DNA of 64,000 bases. Origin: Microvirga sp052115485. Lineage in GTDB: Bacteria > Pseudomonadota > Alphaproteobacteria > Rhizobiales > Beijerinckiaceae. The notes under the pieces were generated by a model. That model saw only the letters and a program-made list of their open reading frames with translations, did no database searches and was not told the DNA's origin. Shown here piece by piece: positions 27,495 through 36,162 of the stretch. The DNA lies in NCBI RefSeq assembly GCF_052115485.1, contig NZ_JBFRGU010000009.1:1-64000 (forward strand). The letters are read 5' to 3'. Positions within the stretch are counted from its first letter, which is position 1. Every line of letters begins with the position of its first letter. The position numbers were made by a program, and so were the translations under genes.

Positions 27495-28916
27495 ATGGGC
27501 AAGGTCACAGGCTTTCTCGAATATGACCGGCAGGAGCAGAAGTATCAGCTCGCCGGCGACCGCATTCGCCATTTCCGCGAATTCACGCTGCCGCTCGATG
27601 ACAGCGATCTGAAAAAGCAGGCCGCGCGCTGCATGGATTGCGGCATTCCGTTCTGCCATGGGCCGACGGGCTGTCCGGTACACAACCAGATTCCCGACTG
27701 GAACGATCTCGTCTTCCAGGGCGATTGGGAGGATGCGGCGCGTAACCTGCATTCCACCAACAACTTCCCGGAATTCACAGGTCGTATCTGCCCGGCGCCG
27801 TGCGAAGAGGCCTGCACGCTCAACCTGGAAAACCAGCCGGTCGCCATCAAGACCATCGAGCAAGCCATTGCCGACAAGGCGTGGGAGATGGGGTGGATCA
27901 AGCCAGAACCGGCGGAGGTCACGACCGGCAAGCGCGTCGCCGTCATCGGCGCTGGCCCCGCAGGCCTTGCCGCCGCGCAGCAGCTCGCACGCGCCGGTCA
28001 TGACGTGCATGTGTTCGAACGCCAAGTGAAGCCCGGCGGATTGCTGCGTTACGGCATTCCCGATTTCAAGATGGAGAAGTATCACATCGACCGCCGCGTG
28101 AAGCAGATGGAAGCCGAAGGCGTGGTGTTCCATTGCGGCGTCAATATCGGCGTGACCCGCTCCTTCGCGTCGCTGCACAACGAGTTCGATGCGGTGCTGT
28201 TCGCCGGCGGCGCGGAGGATCCGCGCGACCCGAAGCTTCCGGGGCAGGATCTCGCAGGCGTCCACTACGCCATGCCGTACCTCACTCAGTCGAACCAGCG
28301 CGTCGGTGCGGAGGACGTGACCGGAGAGCCCCTTCTTGCAAACGGCAAGCACGTGGTCGTCATCGGTGGCGGCGACACGGCGTCGGATTGTGTCGGCACC
28401 GCGTTCCGCCAGGGCGCACTCTCCGTCACGCAGCTCGACATCCGTCAGCGTCCGCCGGAGCGTGAGGACAAGTTGACCGTGTGGCCCTATTGGCCGACGA
28501 AGATGCGGACCTCTTCCAGTCAAGCGGAAGGCGCGGAGCGCGAATTCCAGGCCGCGACACTCGGCGTCGAAGGAAAGAACGGACGCGCCATCGGCGTGAA
28601 ATGTGCCCGCGTCGACGAGAAGCGCCAGCCCATCGCAGGCTCGGAATTCATCCTGAAAGCCGATCTCGTCTTCCTCGCCATCGGCTTTGCCGGTTCGGTG
28701 AAGGAGGGGCTTCTCGATGAATCCGGCGTCGCGCTCGACCGTCGCGGGAACGTGGTCGCGAACGATGCGGATTACCGCACGTCGAGTGACAAGGTGTTCG
28801 TGGCGGGCGATATGCGTCGCGGACAATCGCTCGTCGTGTGGGCGATCCGTGAAGGCCGTCAGGCGGCGCGCGCCATCGACGAGTTTCTGATGGGATCGAG
28901 CCTATTGCCGCGCTGA
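27495..28916 (+). CDS. gltD: glutamate synthase small subunit
   Basis: Supplies electrons from NADPH through FAD and 4Fe-4S clusters to GltB. I take the ATG at 27495 (MGKVTGFLEYDRQEQKYQ), giving 473 residues; the open frame upstream lies over the GST gene. The N-terminal cluster region has CMDCGIPFCHG, GCPVHNQIPDWNDLV and CPAPCEEACTL. FAD binding is at VIGAGPAGLAAAQQLARAGH and NADPH binding at VVIGGGDTASDCVG. The C-terminal VFVAGDMRRGQSLVVWAI is conserved. Confidence 0.98.
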   Translation: MGKVTGFLEYDRQEQKYQLAGDRIRHFREFTLPLDDSDLKKQAARCMDCGIPFCHGPTGCPVHNQIPDWNDLVFQGDWEDAARNLHSTNNFPEFTGRICPAPCEEACTLNLENQPVAIKTIEQAIADKAWEMGWIKPEPAEVTTGKRVAVIGAGPAGLAAAQQLARAGHDVHVFERQVKPGGLLRYGIPDFKMEKYHIDRRVKQMEAEGVVFHCGVNIGVTRSFASLHNEFDAVLFAGGAEDPRDPKLPGQDLAGVHYAMPYLTQSNQRVGAEDVTGEPLLANGKHVVVIGGGDTASDCVGTAFRQGALSVTQLDIRQRPPEREDKLTVWPYWPTKMRTSSSQAEGAEREFQAATLGVEGKNGRAIGVKCARVDEKRQPIAGSEFILKADLVFLAIGFAGSVKEGLLDESGVALDRRGNVVANDADYRTSSDKVFVAGDMRRGQSLVVWAIREGRQAARAIDEFLMGSSLLPR

Positions 28917-28936
28917 GTTAGAACGTTGTCCGTCCC

Positions 28937-29040
28937 TAGAGCTTGATCATGTCTTTTTAAAACACGATCAAGCTCTCATTCCTTATTGCCGCATGATCCG
29001 GGCGAACAACCGGTTTCCACTTGTTCTGATCATGCTCTAG
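28937..29040. repeat. interspersed palindromic repeat, copy B
   Basis: Second copy: the left hairpin is AGAGCTTGATC facing GATCAAGCTCT, and the right half runs GCATGATCCGGGCGAACAAC to GTTCTGATCATGCTCTAG. The terminal CTAG supplies the TAG stop codon (29037-29039) of the SGNH gene on the minus strand. It begins 21 bp after gltD and probably also serves as its terminator. Confidence 0.92.
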
Positions 29041-30278
29041 GAGGGCGGCCAGCGGAAATCGTCGGCCCGCCCTGGCGGCGGATTGGACGGTGCGCCGTCG
29101 CGCAAGGACCGCTGGATCGGATAGGCGCGATCTCCCTGCATGCGCGGCGGGCTCGATACAAGCGTCCCGCCCTGGGACAGATCCGGCCGCGTCAAAGGCA
29201 GCACCGGTCCGACCAAGGGCTTTACCGGCAGGACGGGAAGATCCGCTTTTTCCGGGAGTGCCGGAAGTGCGGATTCAATCGACGGCGCAGAGCCATCGGG
29301 ATGCGACGCCTCAAGGATATTTTTGATCTCCACATCCGCGAAGTGGGCGAGCTTGCGCGCGCCGGCGCTGGTGAAGAACACGCCATCGTTGGTGCGCAGT
29401 TTCGCGGGCTGACCGTCCACGTCGGGGCCGGTCATCGTGAAGCGATTGTCTTCATCGACAAAGCCTTGCCAGATGTCGACATAATCGCCTCCGAAACGCT
29501 CGGCACCCGCGCGATAGATCTCGTTCATGGCGATGAGATCCTCGGACAACTTGTCGTTCCGCATCGGCGGAAGTCCAATCCAGATAAACGGAATGTTGCG
29601 CTCCTTGAAGACGCTCGCAACCGTCTCGACTCGCTGGCGATAGATGTCGCGCCAGCGCTCGGTGAGCGGCTCGTATGTCTCGCTACCGTCCTTGATCGGC
29701 GCAAGGTCGTGGGCACCCACCATCACGACACCCAGCGTGATCTTCTGGCCACCATCGAGGGTGTCCTTGATGAACTTCGGCCATTCGTCGGGATTTGAAC
29801 GGGCGAGCCCGCTTTCCCCTCGGGCCTTGCGAATGACCGCGACATCTTCGGATTCCGCATAGACAGCATCGATGCCCTGACTCGCGAACTCCGCGAGGCC
29901 GTCGCCGAAGACGACGATATCGGTCGCTGCATTGGGCTTCACCTTTTCCAGATGAACCACAGGCTTCGGCGTAGGTTTCGGACGGGCAGGACGCACGATC
30001 TGCGGCTGCATCGGCAGCGGTTCATCGGGAATGCCGAAGAACCTCCGCAAGCTGAAGCCTTGCTGCGGCGCGGGCTGTATGAGCTTGCCGGGGTAATAGC
30101 CGGGCGGGTAGGCACGCAGATCACGGCCACCCGCAGGCGGGGGAGCACCGTAGCGTTGTTGTTGCGGATATTGGTAATAAGACTGCGCGTCGGCCATCCC
30201 TATTCCGGCGGCCGTCACGACCAGAACAACCAGGGCAAACAGCAAGCGCGGCAAAAGGTGCGTGAGCGAGAGATGCAT
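29037..30278 (-). CDS. DUF459 / SGNH-fold exported protein lacking catalytic residues
   Basis: A 413-residue protein with an N-terminal signal or anchor (about 1-31), a Tyr/Gln/Pro-rich linker (32-110) and an SGNH-hydrolase-like domain (about 115-330), followed by a Pro-rich tail. The fold is recognisable from DIVVFGDGLAEFASQGIDA (block I), VVMVGAHDLAPI (block III), FIWIGLPPMRNDKL and RTNDGVFFTSAGARKLAHFAD (block V). But the block I serine is Gly, the Asn of the GxND motif is His, and the DxxH histidine is Phe. It therefore probably binds rather than hydrolyses, perhaps a cell-wall glycan. The stop codon lies in a repeat. Next upstream gene is an MltB-type transglycosylase. Confidence 0.85.
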   Translation of the reverse strand: MHLSLTHLLPRLLFALVVLVVTAAGIGMADAQSYYQYPQQQRYGAPPPAGGRDLRAYPPGYYPGKLIQPAPQQGFSLRRFFGIPDEPLPMQPQIVRPARPKPTPKPVVHLEKVKPNAATDIVVFGDGLAEFASQGIDAVYAESEDVAVIRKARGESGLARSNPDEWPKFIKDTLDGGQKITLGVVMVGAHDLAPIKDGSETYEPLTERWRDIYRQRVETVASVFKERNIPFIWIGLPPMRNDKLSEDLIAMNEIYRAGAERFGGDYVDIWQGFVDEDNRFTMTGPDVDGQPAKLRTNDGVFFTSAGARKLAHFADVEIKNILEASHPDGSAPSIESALPALPEKADLPVLPVKPLVGPVLPLTRPDLSQGGTLVSSPPRMQGDRAYPIQRSLRDGAPSNPPPGRADDFRWPPS

Positions 30279-30332
30279 GGGCGGTCCAACTCCCGTCGGG
30301 CCTCCCTTTTATAGGGCTTCGAGATATCTTCG

Positions 30333-31574
30333 TCAGCGGGCCGCGCGCAATTCGCGCAGCAACGCGCTGTCGGCGTAACCATCCGGAATCAGGTTGGCGG
30401 CAAGCTGGAAATTCCGCACGGCTTCGCGGGTCTTGGAGCCCAGCATGCCATCCGCCTCGCCCTCATAGAAGCCGAGTGTTGCAAGGCGCTTCTGCAGTTC
30501 CTGCCGCTGGTCCTTGCTCAGCATCGGCTCATCTTTCGGCCAAATGCCCTTGATCGGCAACCCACCCGTCAAGCGGTCGCCGAGATGGGCGACGCCCATG
30601 GCGTAGGCATCGGACGAATTGTAAGCCTTGATGACGGTGAAATTGTCCGTGATCAGGAAGGCAGGGCCGCTTGCGCCGCCCGGCAGGAACAGGCTCGCCT
30701 CACCGGCGCGCGGCATGGTCTTACCGTCGACTCGGCGCACACCGAGACCCGACCAACTCGCAAAGCCCTGTCGCAGATTGCGGAAATCGAAGCCTTTCGG
30801 CAGTTGAACCTCGACCCCCCAGGGTAGCCCTGGCTGCCAACCCTTCTGGCGCAAATAATGCGCCGTCGAGGCAAGCGCATCAGGAACCGAAGCCCATATG
30901 TCCCGCGTCCCGTCCCCATCGCCGTCGACTGCATATTCCATGAAGCTCGACGGCATGAACTGGGTCTGCCCCATGGCGCCGGCCCAGGATCCGAGCATCT
31001 TGGCCCGGTCTATATGATCCTGTTCGAGGATTTCGAGAGCAGTCAGCAACTCGTTCTTGAAGAAGTCGCCGCGATAGCCGGTATAGGCGAGGGTCGCCAG
31101 AGCCCGCACCACGTAGATCGAGCCGGTAAAGCTGCCGAAATTGGTCTCCATGCCCCAAACGCCGAGCACCACGGCACGCGGCACACCATAGCGGCGTTCG
31201 ACATGATCGAGGGTCTTCGACCATTGATTTGCAAGCTGACGGCCGCGCTCGATCTTCTGCGCCGAGACCGAACCCTCGACGTAATCCCAGATCGGCCGAA
31301 CGAATTCCGATTGCTTCTTGGTAAGCGCGATGATCTTCGGATCGGGCGCGACCCCACGAAAGGCGCCGTCGAATGTCGCCCGGGACACACCGCGCGCCTT
31401 GGCCGCAGGCCAAAGGCCCGCAATGAAGCGGTCGAACCCGGCCTCGGAGACCTCTTGTTGCGCCTGCACCGGCGAAACGGTCGATGCGAGACCGGCAGCC
31501 ATCGTCAGGCCCAAAAACAGAGCTCCGCTCAAAATGCGGTGCAGAGACAAGGCTTTGCGCATGCAGGCGTTCAC
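30333..31574 (-). CDS. mltB: lytic murein transglycosylase, MltB/SltB type
   Basis: Cleaves peptidoglycan between MurNAc and GlcNAc to form anhydromuropeptides. The 413-residue product has a signal peptide (to about VQAQQ), an SLT_2 catalytic domain (about 45-340) with the catalytic Glu in LGVWGMETNFGSFTGS, and GAMGQTQFMPSSFMEYAVDGDGDG. A PG_binding_1 domain closes the protein (about 352-410: LQKRLATLGFYEGEADGMLG, KTREAVRNFQ). Arrangement is typical of Hyphomicrobiales MltB. It is followed by the SGNH-like gene in the same direction. Confidence 0.93.
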   Translation of the reverse strand: MNACMRKALSLHRILSGALFLGLTMAAGLASTVSPVQAQQEVSEAGFDRFIAGLWPAAKARGVSRATFDGAFRGVAPDPKIIALTKKQSEFVRPIWDYVEGSVSAQKIERGRQLANQWSKTLDHVERRYGVPRAVVLGVWGMETNFGSFTGSIYVVRALATLAYTGYRGDFFKNELLTALEILEQDHIDRAKMLGSWAGAMGQTQFMPSSFMEYAVDGDGDGTRDIWASVPDALASTAHYLRQKGWQPGLPWGVEVQLPKGFDFRNLRQGFASWSGLGVRRVDGKTMPRAGEASLFLPGGASGPAFLITDNFTVIKAYNSSDAYAMGVAHLGDRLTGGLPIKGIWPKDEPMLSKDQRQELQKRLATLGFYEGEADGMLGSKTREAVRNFQLAANLIPDGYADSALLRELRAAR

Positions 31575-31643
31575 TCGCGGGAAAGGTTCATCAGCCCCAT
31601 TGCGCCATCATTGCGATTAACGAACCGTTGATCAACGCCCCGT

Positions 31644-32630
31644 TCAGGCAGCTTTGCGGGCCGCGAGCGCCTTTTCCCACCGCAAGGCCTGCTCGACGAT
31701 GACGGCGAGGTCGTCATAGAGCGGCTTCCAACCAAGGCTGCGAACACGCGCCACCCCAGCGACGAGATTGGCCGGATCGCCGGCCCGGCGCGGGCTGAAC
31801 CGGACTTCGAAATCGACGCCGGAGACTTTCTTGACGACCTCGATCACTTCGAGAACCGAGGCGCCGTGCCCATAGCCGCAGTTGAGAACGAGGTTATCCC
31901 CACCGCCACGCAGATGGTTGAGAGCCACCAGATGCGCCCGCGCCACATCGTTGACCTGAACATAATCGCGGATGCAGGTGCCGTCCGGCGTCGGATAGTC
32001 GGTGCCGAACACTTCGAGATAGGGTCGCTGACCGAGCGCCGCTTGGGAGGCGATTTTCAGGAGATGCGTCGCCTGCGGCGACGACTGGCCCGAACGCCCC
32101 TTGGGATCAGCGCCCGCCACGTTGAAATAGCGCAGGACGCCATAGCGTAGGCCGTGAGCCTTCGCGACATCCTCGAGAATCCACTCGGTCACCACTTTGG
32201 AGCGGCCGTAGGGGTTGATCGGGGAGATCGGCGTATCCTCGGTGAGCGGGCTCGCATCGGTGTTGCCATAGACCGATGCGGTCGAGGAGAAGATGAAATT
32301 CTTGACGCCTTTCTCGACCGCCGTTTCGATGAGGGTGCGCGCCTTGACCGAGTTGTTGAGGTAATAGCCCAGCGGATCGACCACCGATTCCGGCACGACG
32401 ATCTTCGCGGCGAAATGCAGGATGCTGTCGATGCCGTGCTCGTCGATGAGCCGAGAGACGAGATCCTTGTCGGCGACATCGCCGGTAACGAGGGTCACCT
32501 CGGGCGCGACCGCCCAGGGGAATCCTGTGGACAGGTTGTCGAGCACCACGACCTGCTCACCCGCATCCACCAGTTCGAGCACCATATGGCTGCCGATATA
32601 CCCGGCACCGCCCGTTACAAGAACAGCCAT
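31644..32630 (-). CDS. galE: UDP-glucose 4-epimerase
   Basis: Interconverts UDP-glucose and UDP-galactose with bound NAD. The 328-residue short-chain dehydrogenase fold begins MAVLVTGGAGYIGSHMVLEL (NAD-binding GGxGYIGS). The catalytic Ser and YxxxK appear as FSSTASVYG and NPYGRSKVVTEW. VFGTDYPTPDGTCIRDYVQV is the GalE substrate-binding signature. It lies divergent from galU, its metabolic neighbour that makes UDP-glucose. Confidence 0.96.
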   Translation of the reverse strand: MAVLVTGGAGYIGSHMVLELVDAGEQVVVLDNLSTGFPWAVAPEVTLVTGDVADKDLVSRLIDEHGIDSILHFAAKIVVPESVVDPLGYYLNNSVKARTLIETAVEKGVKNFIFSSTASVYGNTDASPLTEDTPISPINPYGRSKVVTEWILEDVAKAHGLRYGVLRYFNVAGADPKGRSGQSSPQATHLLKIASQAALGQRPYLEVFGTDYPTPDGTCIRDYVQVNDVARAHLVALNHLRGGGDNLVLNCGYGHGASVLEVIEVVKKVSGVDFEVRFSPRRAGDPANLVAGVARVRSLGWKPLYDDLAVIVEQALRWEKALAARKAA

Positions 32631-32816
32631 TTATCCTCCGAGAATCCGCTTTTCTAACGCCGATTAACCAAAACGCTTCAGCTTCAATTCATGTCCTTTA
32701 TGGCAAACAGAAAATTAGGCTTGATGCAACAAGTCCCCAACCTTAGCTTTCAGGGATAAGGCTCTGCTCTCCGGGCGAGTGTCTGTCCTTCCCCCTCAGG
32801 ATCTGATCTTTCCGCA

Positions 32817-33695
32817 ATGGCGCATTCCATGAAGCGTATCCGCAAAGCCGTCCTTCCCGTTGCCGGTCTCGGCACGCGTTTCCTCCCGGCCACGAAAGCC
32901 GTGCCGAAGGAAATGCTGTGCGTGGTCGACCGCCCGGTCGTCCAGCATGTGGTCGATGAGGCGCGGGCAGCCGGAATCGAACATTTCATCTTCGTTACCG
33001 GTCGCAACAAGGGCGTGATCGAGGACCATTTCGACCTCTCTTACGAGTTGAACCATACGCTCAAGAGTCGTGGAAAGACCAAGGAACTTGACGCTCTGGC
33101 GCAGGATCAGCCGGAAGCCGGCCAGACCAGCTTCACTCGTCAGCAGGAGCCGCTGGGCCTCGGCCACGCGGTCTGGTGCGCGCGCGATCTCGTGGGCGAC
33201 GAGCCGTTTGCCGTAATCCTGCCGGATATGCTGAGCCGCGGCTCCATGGAGCAGATGGTATCGGCCTACGACAAGCACGGCGGCAACATCATCGCCGTTG
33301 AAGAGGTCCCCTCCGACCAGACGCACCAATACGGCATCGTCTCCATGGGCGAGACCTTCGGCCAGACCTTCGAGGTCACCGGCATGGTGGAAAAGCCCGC
33401 CAAGGGCACCGCGCCGTCAAACTTCATGATTTCCGGCCGCTACATTCTGCAGCCCGAGATTTTCGATCTGCTCGGCACCCAGGAGCGTGGCGCGGGCAAT
33501 GAAATCCAGCTCACCGACGCGATGATCCGCCTGATGAAGAACCAGAAGTTCTTCGGCATGAACTATCAGGGCCGGACCTACGATACCGGCTCCAAGATCG
33601 GCTTCCTCATGGCGAATGTCGCCTATGCGCTCGAGCGAGACGATCTGGGCCCCGATTTCCGTCGCGAACTCGAGGCTTTCCTGCGTCAAAAGTAA
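32817..33695 (+). CDS. galU: UTP-glucose-1-phosphate uridylyltransferase
   Basis: Makes UDP-glucose, the donor for exopolysaccharide, lipopolysaccharide core and osmoregulated periplasmic glucans. The 292-residue product has the nucleotidyltransferase signature VLPVAGLGTRFLPATKAVPKEM in two parts, VDRPVVQHVVDEARAAGIEHF, and the metal-binding AVILPDMLS. GMVEKPAKGTAPSNFMISGR is family-specific. Start ATG 32817; a second Met at 32829 (MKRIRKA) is possible. The 186-bp spacer to galE holds both promoters. Confidence 0.96.
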   Translation: MAHSMKRIRKAVLPVAGLGTRFLPATKAVPKEMLCVVDRPVVQHVVDEARAAGIEHFIFVTGRNKGVIEDHFDLSYELNHTLKSRGKTKELDALAQDQPEAGQTSFTRQQEPLGLGHAVWCARDLVGDEPFAVILPDMLSRGSMEQMVSAYDKHGGNIIAVEEVPSDQTHQYGIVSMGETFGQTFEVTGMVEKPAKGTAPSNFMISGRYILQPEIFDLLGTQERGAGNEIQLTDAMIRLMKNQKFFGMNYQGRTYDTGSKIGFLMANVAYALERDDLGPDFRRELEAFLRQK

Positions 33696-33753
33696 CCAGG
33701 ATCTCAAGCGGGGAGGGGTTCGCTTGCCCCCCTCCCCGTGCTAGAGGGCGCGC

Positions 33754-34749
33754 ATGGCTTCCTTGACCGCAACAAAGACTTCTTCCGAGCCGGCCGTCGC
33801 ATCGGCCCTGCGCACCCTTGAGACCGAGCGGGACGGCCTGACCGTCCTGATGGCGGCCATCGGAGACGGGCTCGGGGAGGTTTTCACGCAAGCCGTCGAC
33901 CTCATCGCTTCGGCGCAAGGCCGTGTGATCATCAGCGGCATGGGCAAATCCGGCCATGTCGCCCGCAAGATCGCGGCGACCCTCGCCTCCACAGGAACGC
34001 CGGCCTATTACGTCCACCCGGCGGAAGCGAGCCATGGCGATCTCGGCATGGTGCGCAAGGAGGACGTGATCGTCGCCCTCTCCTGGTCTGGAGAGACGAC
34101 CGAATTGGCCGATCTCATCGGTTACGCGAAACGCTTCCGGGTGCCGCTGATCGCCCTCACCTCCGGGGCCAACTCGACCCTGGGCGATGCCGCCGATCTG
34201 TGCCTCGCTCTGCCCAGGGCGAAGGAAGCCTGCCCGAACGGGCTTGCCCCGACCACCTCGACCACGATGCAATTGGCGATGGGCGATGCTCTGGCCGTCG
34301 CTCTTTTGGAAAAGCGCGGCTTCACGGCCGAGCATTTCCGCGTCTATCACCCCGGCGGAAAGCTGGGCGCGCAGCTGAAACTGGTTCGTGACGTGATGCA
34401 CCGGGGCGAGCGTTTGCCCATCGTCGGCATCGATGCACGAATGGACGAGGCGATTGCCGAAATCGGAGCTAAAGGCTTCGGATCCGTCATCGTGACCAAT
34501 GCCGACGGTACGCTCGCAGGCATCGTCACCGATGGGGATTTGCGGCGCAATCTCAGGCCCGATCTCACAACCTTGCCCGTCACCGCCATCATGACGCGGA
34601 CCCCGCGCACCATCGCACCCGGCGAGCTTCTCGTGACCGCACTCGAAGTTCAGGAGACGGCGAAGATTACCGCCCTCGTCGTCATCGAGAACCACCGGCC
34701 CGTCGGCCTCGTGCACTATCTCGATCTGTTGCGCGAAGGCGTGGCGTAG
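33754..34749 (+). CDS. kdsD: arabinose-5-phosphate isomerase, KpsF/GutQ family
   Basis: Interconverts ribulose 5-phosphate and arabinose 5-phosphate, the first committed step to Kdo for lipopolysaccharide. The 331-residue product has a SIS sugar-isomerase domain (about 45-185: GRVIISGMGKSGHVARKIAA, YVHPAEASHGDLGMV, TTSTTMQLAMGDALAVAL) and two CBS domains (about 210-325) that may bind nucleotides. Length matches KdsD. It follows galU by 58 bp in the same direction, so envelope sugar metabolism is grouped here. Confidence 0.94.
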   Translation: MASLTATKTSSEPAVASALRTLETERDGLTVLMAAIGDGLGEVFTQAVDLIASAQGRVIISGMGKSGHVARKIAATLASTGTPAYYVHPAEASHGDLGMVRKEDVIVALSWSGETTELADLIGYAKRFRVPLIALTSGANSTLGDAADLCLALPRAKEACPNGLAPTTSTTMQLAMGDALAVALLEKRGFTAEHFRVYHPGGKLGAQLKLVRDVMHRGERLPIVGIDARMDEAIAEIGAKGFGSVIVTNADGTLAGIVTDGDLRRNLRPDLTTLPVTAIMTRTPRTIAPGELLVTALEVQETAKITALVVIENHRPVGLVHYLDLLREGVA

Positions 34750-34822
34750 CTTTTTCCATAGGGATTGTCGTTCTTCCAGATGGCGAATCTCGTCGGAAGA
34801 TCAGCGCCATTTCAAGCGCAAC

Positions 34823-35887
34823 CTAGAGCCAGCCCTGTAGCTCCCTCTCGACGATGTGGCGGATTACGCGCATCCCGTCCTCACTGTCGTTGAGACACGG
34901 CAGGTAAGCGAATTGCTCACCACCGTGATGCATGAAGATCTCGCGATTTTCCACATCGAGCTCTTCCAGGGTTTCGAGACAATCGGCCGAGAAGCCCGGC
35001 GCGACGATCGCCAAGCGCTTCACGCCTCTCTCGGCAAGAGCCTCCACCGTCTTGTCGGTATAAGGCTGAAGCCATTCGTCGGGCCCGAAGCGCGATTGGA
35101 AGCTCATGAGAAAGCGATCCGCCGACCAACCGAAGGCTTCGCGCATGAGACGCCACGTCTTCACGCAGTGGCAATAATAAGGGTCACCCTTCAGGAGGTA
35201 TTCCTTCGGCACCCCGTGAAACGAGACGAGGATGATTTCGGGCTCGAACGACAGCTTCGCCAGATTGCGTTTCATGGAGGAGACCACGGAGTCGATATAG
35301 ACCGGATCATCGTGATAGGGCGGCGACACGCGCACACTCGGCTGCCAGCGCATATCCATGAGAGCGCGGAAGGCGTGATCGCAGACCGTGGCAGAGGTCG
35401 CGGCCGCATATTGCGGGTAGAGCGGCACGAGCAGAATGCGGTCGCAACCCTGGTCGAGAAGGGCCCGGATACGCAGGCGAATTTCGGGCTTGCCGTAGCG
35501 CATGGCCCAATCGACGACGACGCGGTCTCCGGCGATCTTGCCGAGATGACGGGTCAGATCTTCAGCCTGGGCGCGAGTGATGGTCTTCAGCGGCCCCTCG
35601 TTGCGCTCCTTGTTCCAGATCGTCTCATAATCCTTGCCTTTCCGTCCCGGACGGGTGGTGAGAATAATGAGATTGAGGATCGGCCACCACAGAAGCCGGG
35701 GCGTTTCGATGACGCGCCTGTCGGAGAGAAATTCCTTGAGATAGCGCCGCATCGACCAGTAATCGGTGGCCTCGGGCGTCCCGAGATTAAGGAGCAGAAC
35801 CCCGATTCGCCCGACCTTCATCGAAGGATGATCGGTCGGCTTGGCATCCGGCGCGTTCATCTGAACTGGATCGATCCGCTCATTCAT
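34823..35887 (-). CDS. hemH: ferrochelatase
   Basis: Inserts ferrous iron into protoporphyrin IX to make protoheme. The 354-residue product has IGVLLLNLGTPEATDYWSMRRYL, the family's N-terminal signature. The catalytic His is in ILVSFHGVPKEYLLKGDPYYCH and the conserved Glu in APGFSADCLETLEELDVEN. SYLAPYGKPEIR-like MRYGKPEIRLRIRALLDQG is also present. Its convergent neighbour is kdsD with a 73-bp gap. Confidence 0.97.
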   Translation of the reverse strand: MNERIDPVQMNAPDAKPTDHPSMKVGRIGVLLLNLGTPEATDYWSMRRYLKEFLSDRRVIETPRLLWWPILNLIILTTRPGRKGKDYETIWNKERNEGPLKTITRAQAEDLTRHLGKIAGDRVVVDWAMRYGKPEIRLRIRALLDQGCDRILLVPLYPQYAAATSATVCDHAFRALMDMRWQPSVRVSPPYHDDPVYIDSVVSSMKRNLAKLSFEPEIILVSFHGVPKEYLLKGDPYYCHCVKTWRLMREAFGWSADRFLMSFQSRFGPDEWLQPYTDKTVEALAERGVKRLAIVAPGFSADCLETLEELDVENREIFMHHGGEQFAYLPCLNDSEDGMRVIRHIVERELQGWL

Positions 35888-35997
35888 TCAAGAAAGCTCC
35901 CCGCACCACGCGGCCGAAAGTGCGGTCGCGCAGCGTTGCTATAACAAGTCTTTGTTTTGAAACGCTCTTTATGGAACGGTTTCCCACGTTCGAGCAC

Positions 35998-36103
35998 TAG
36001 AGTTTGATCGTTTCAGATTGAAACAGGATCAAACTCTCGATTCTTTTAAGCTCGCATGATCCGGGCGAACAGCCGGTTTCCACTTGTTCTGATCATGCTC
36101 TAG
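35998..36103. repeat. interspersed palindromic repeat, copy C
   Basis: Third copy, with the clearest structure. AGAGTTTGATC and GATCAAACTCT are a perfect 11-bp stem with an inner GTTTCA/TGAAAC; then GCATGATC and GATCATGC enclose GAACAG...CTTGTTC. It starts with TAGAG and ends with CTCTAG. Here neither flanking gene ends in it: it lies between the hemH start (35887) and the HWE kinase stop (36163), both minus-strand. Confidence 0.92.
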
Positions 36104-36162
36104 ATAGGCGTTTCTGCGGAAAGCGCCAACAGGCCGAAAGGTCACTGCCGAGGAAATTTCTC

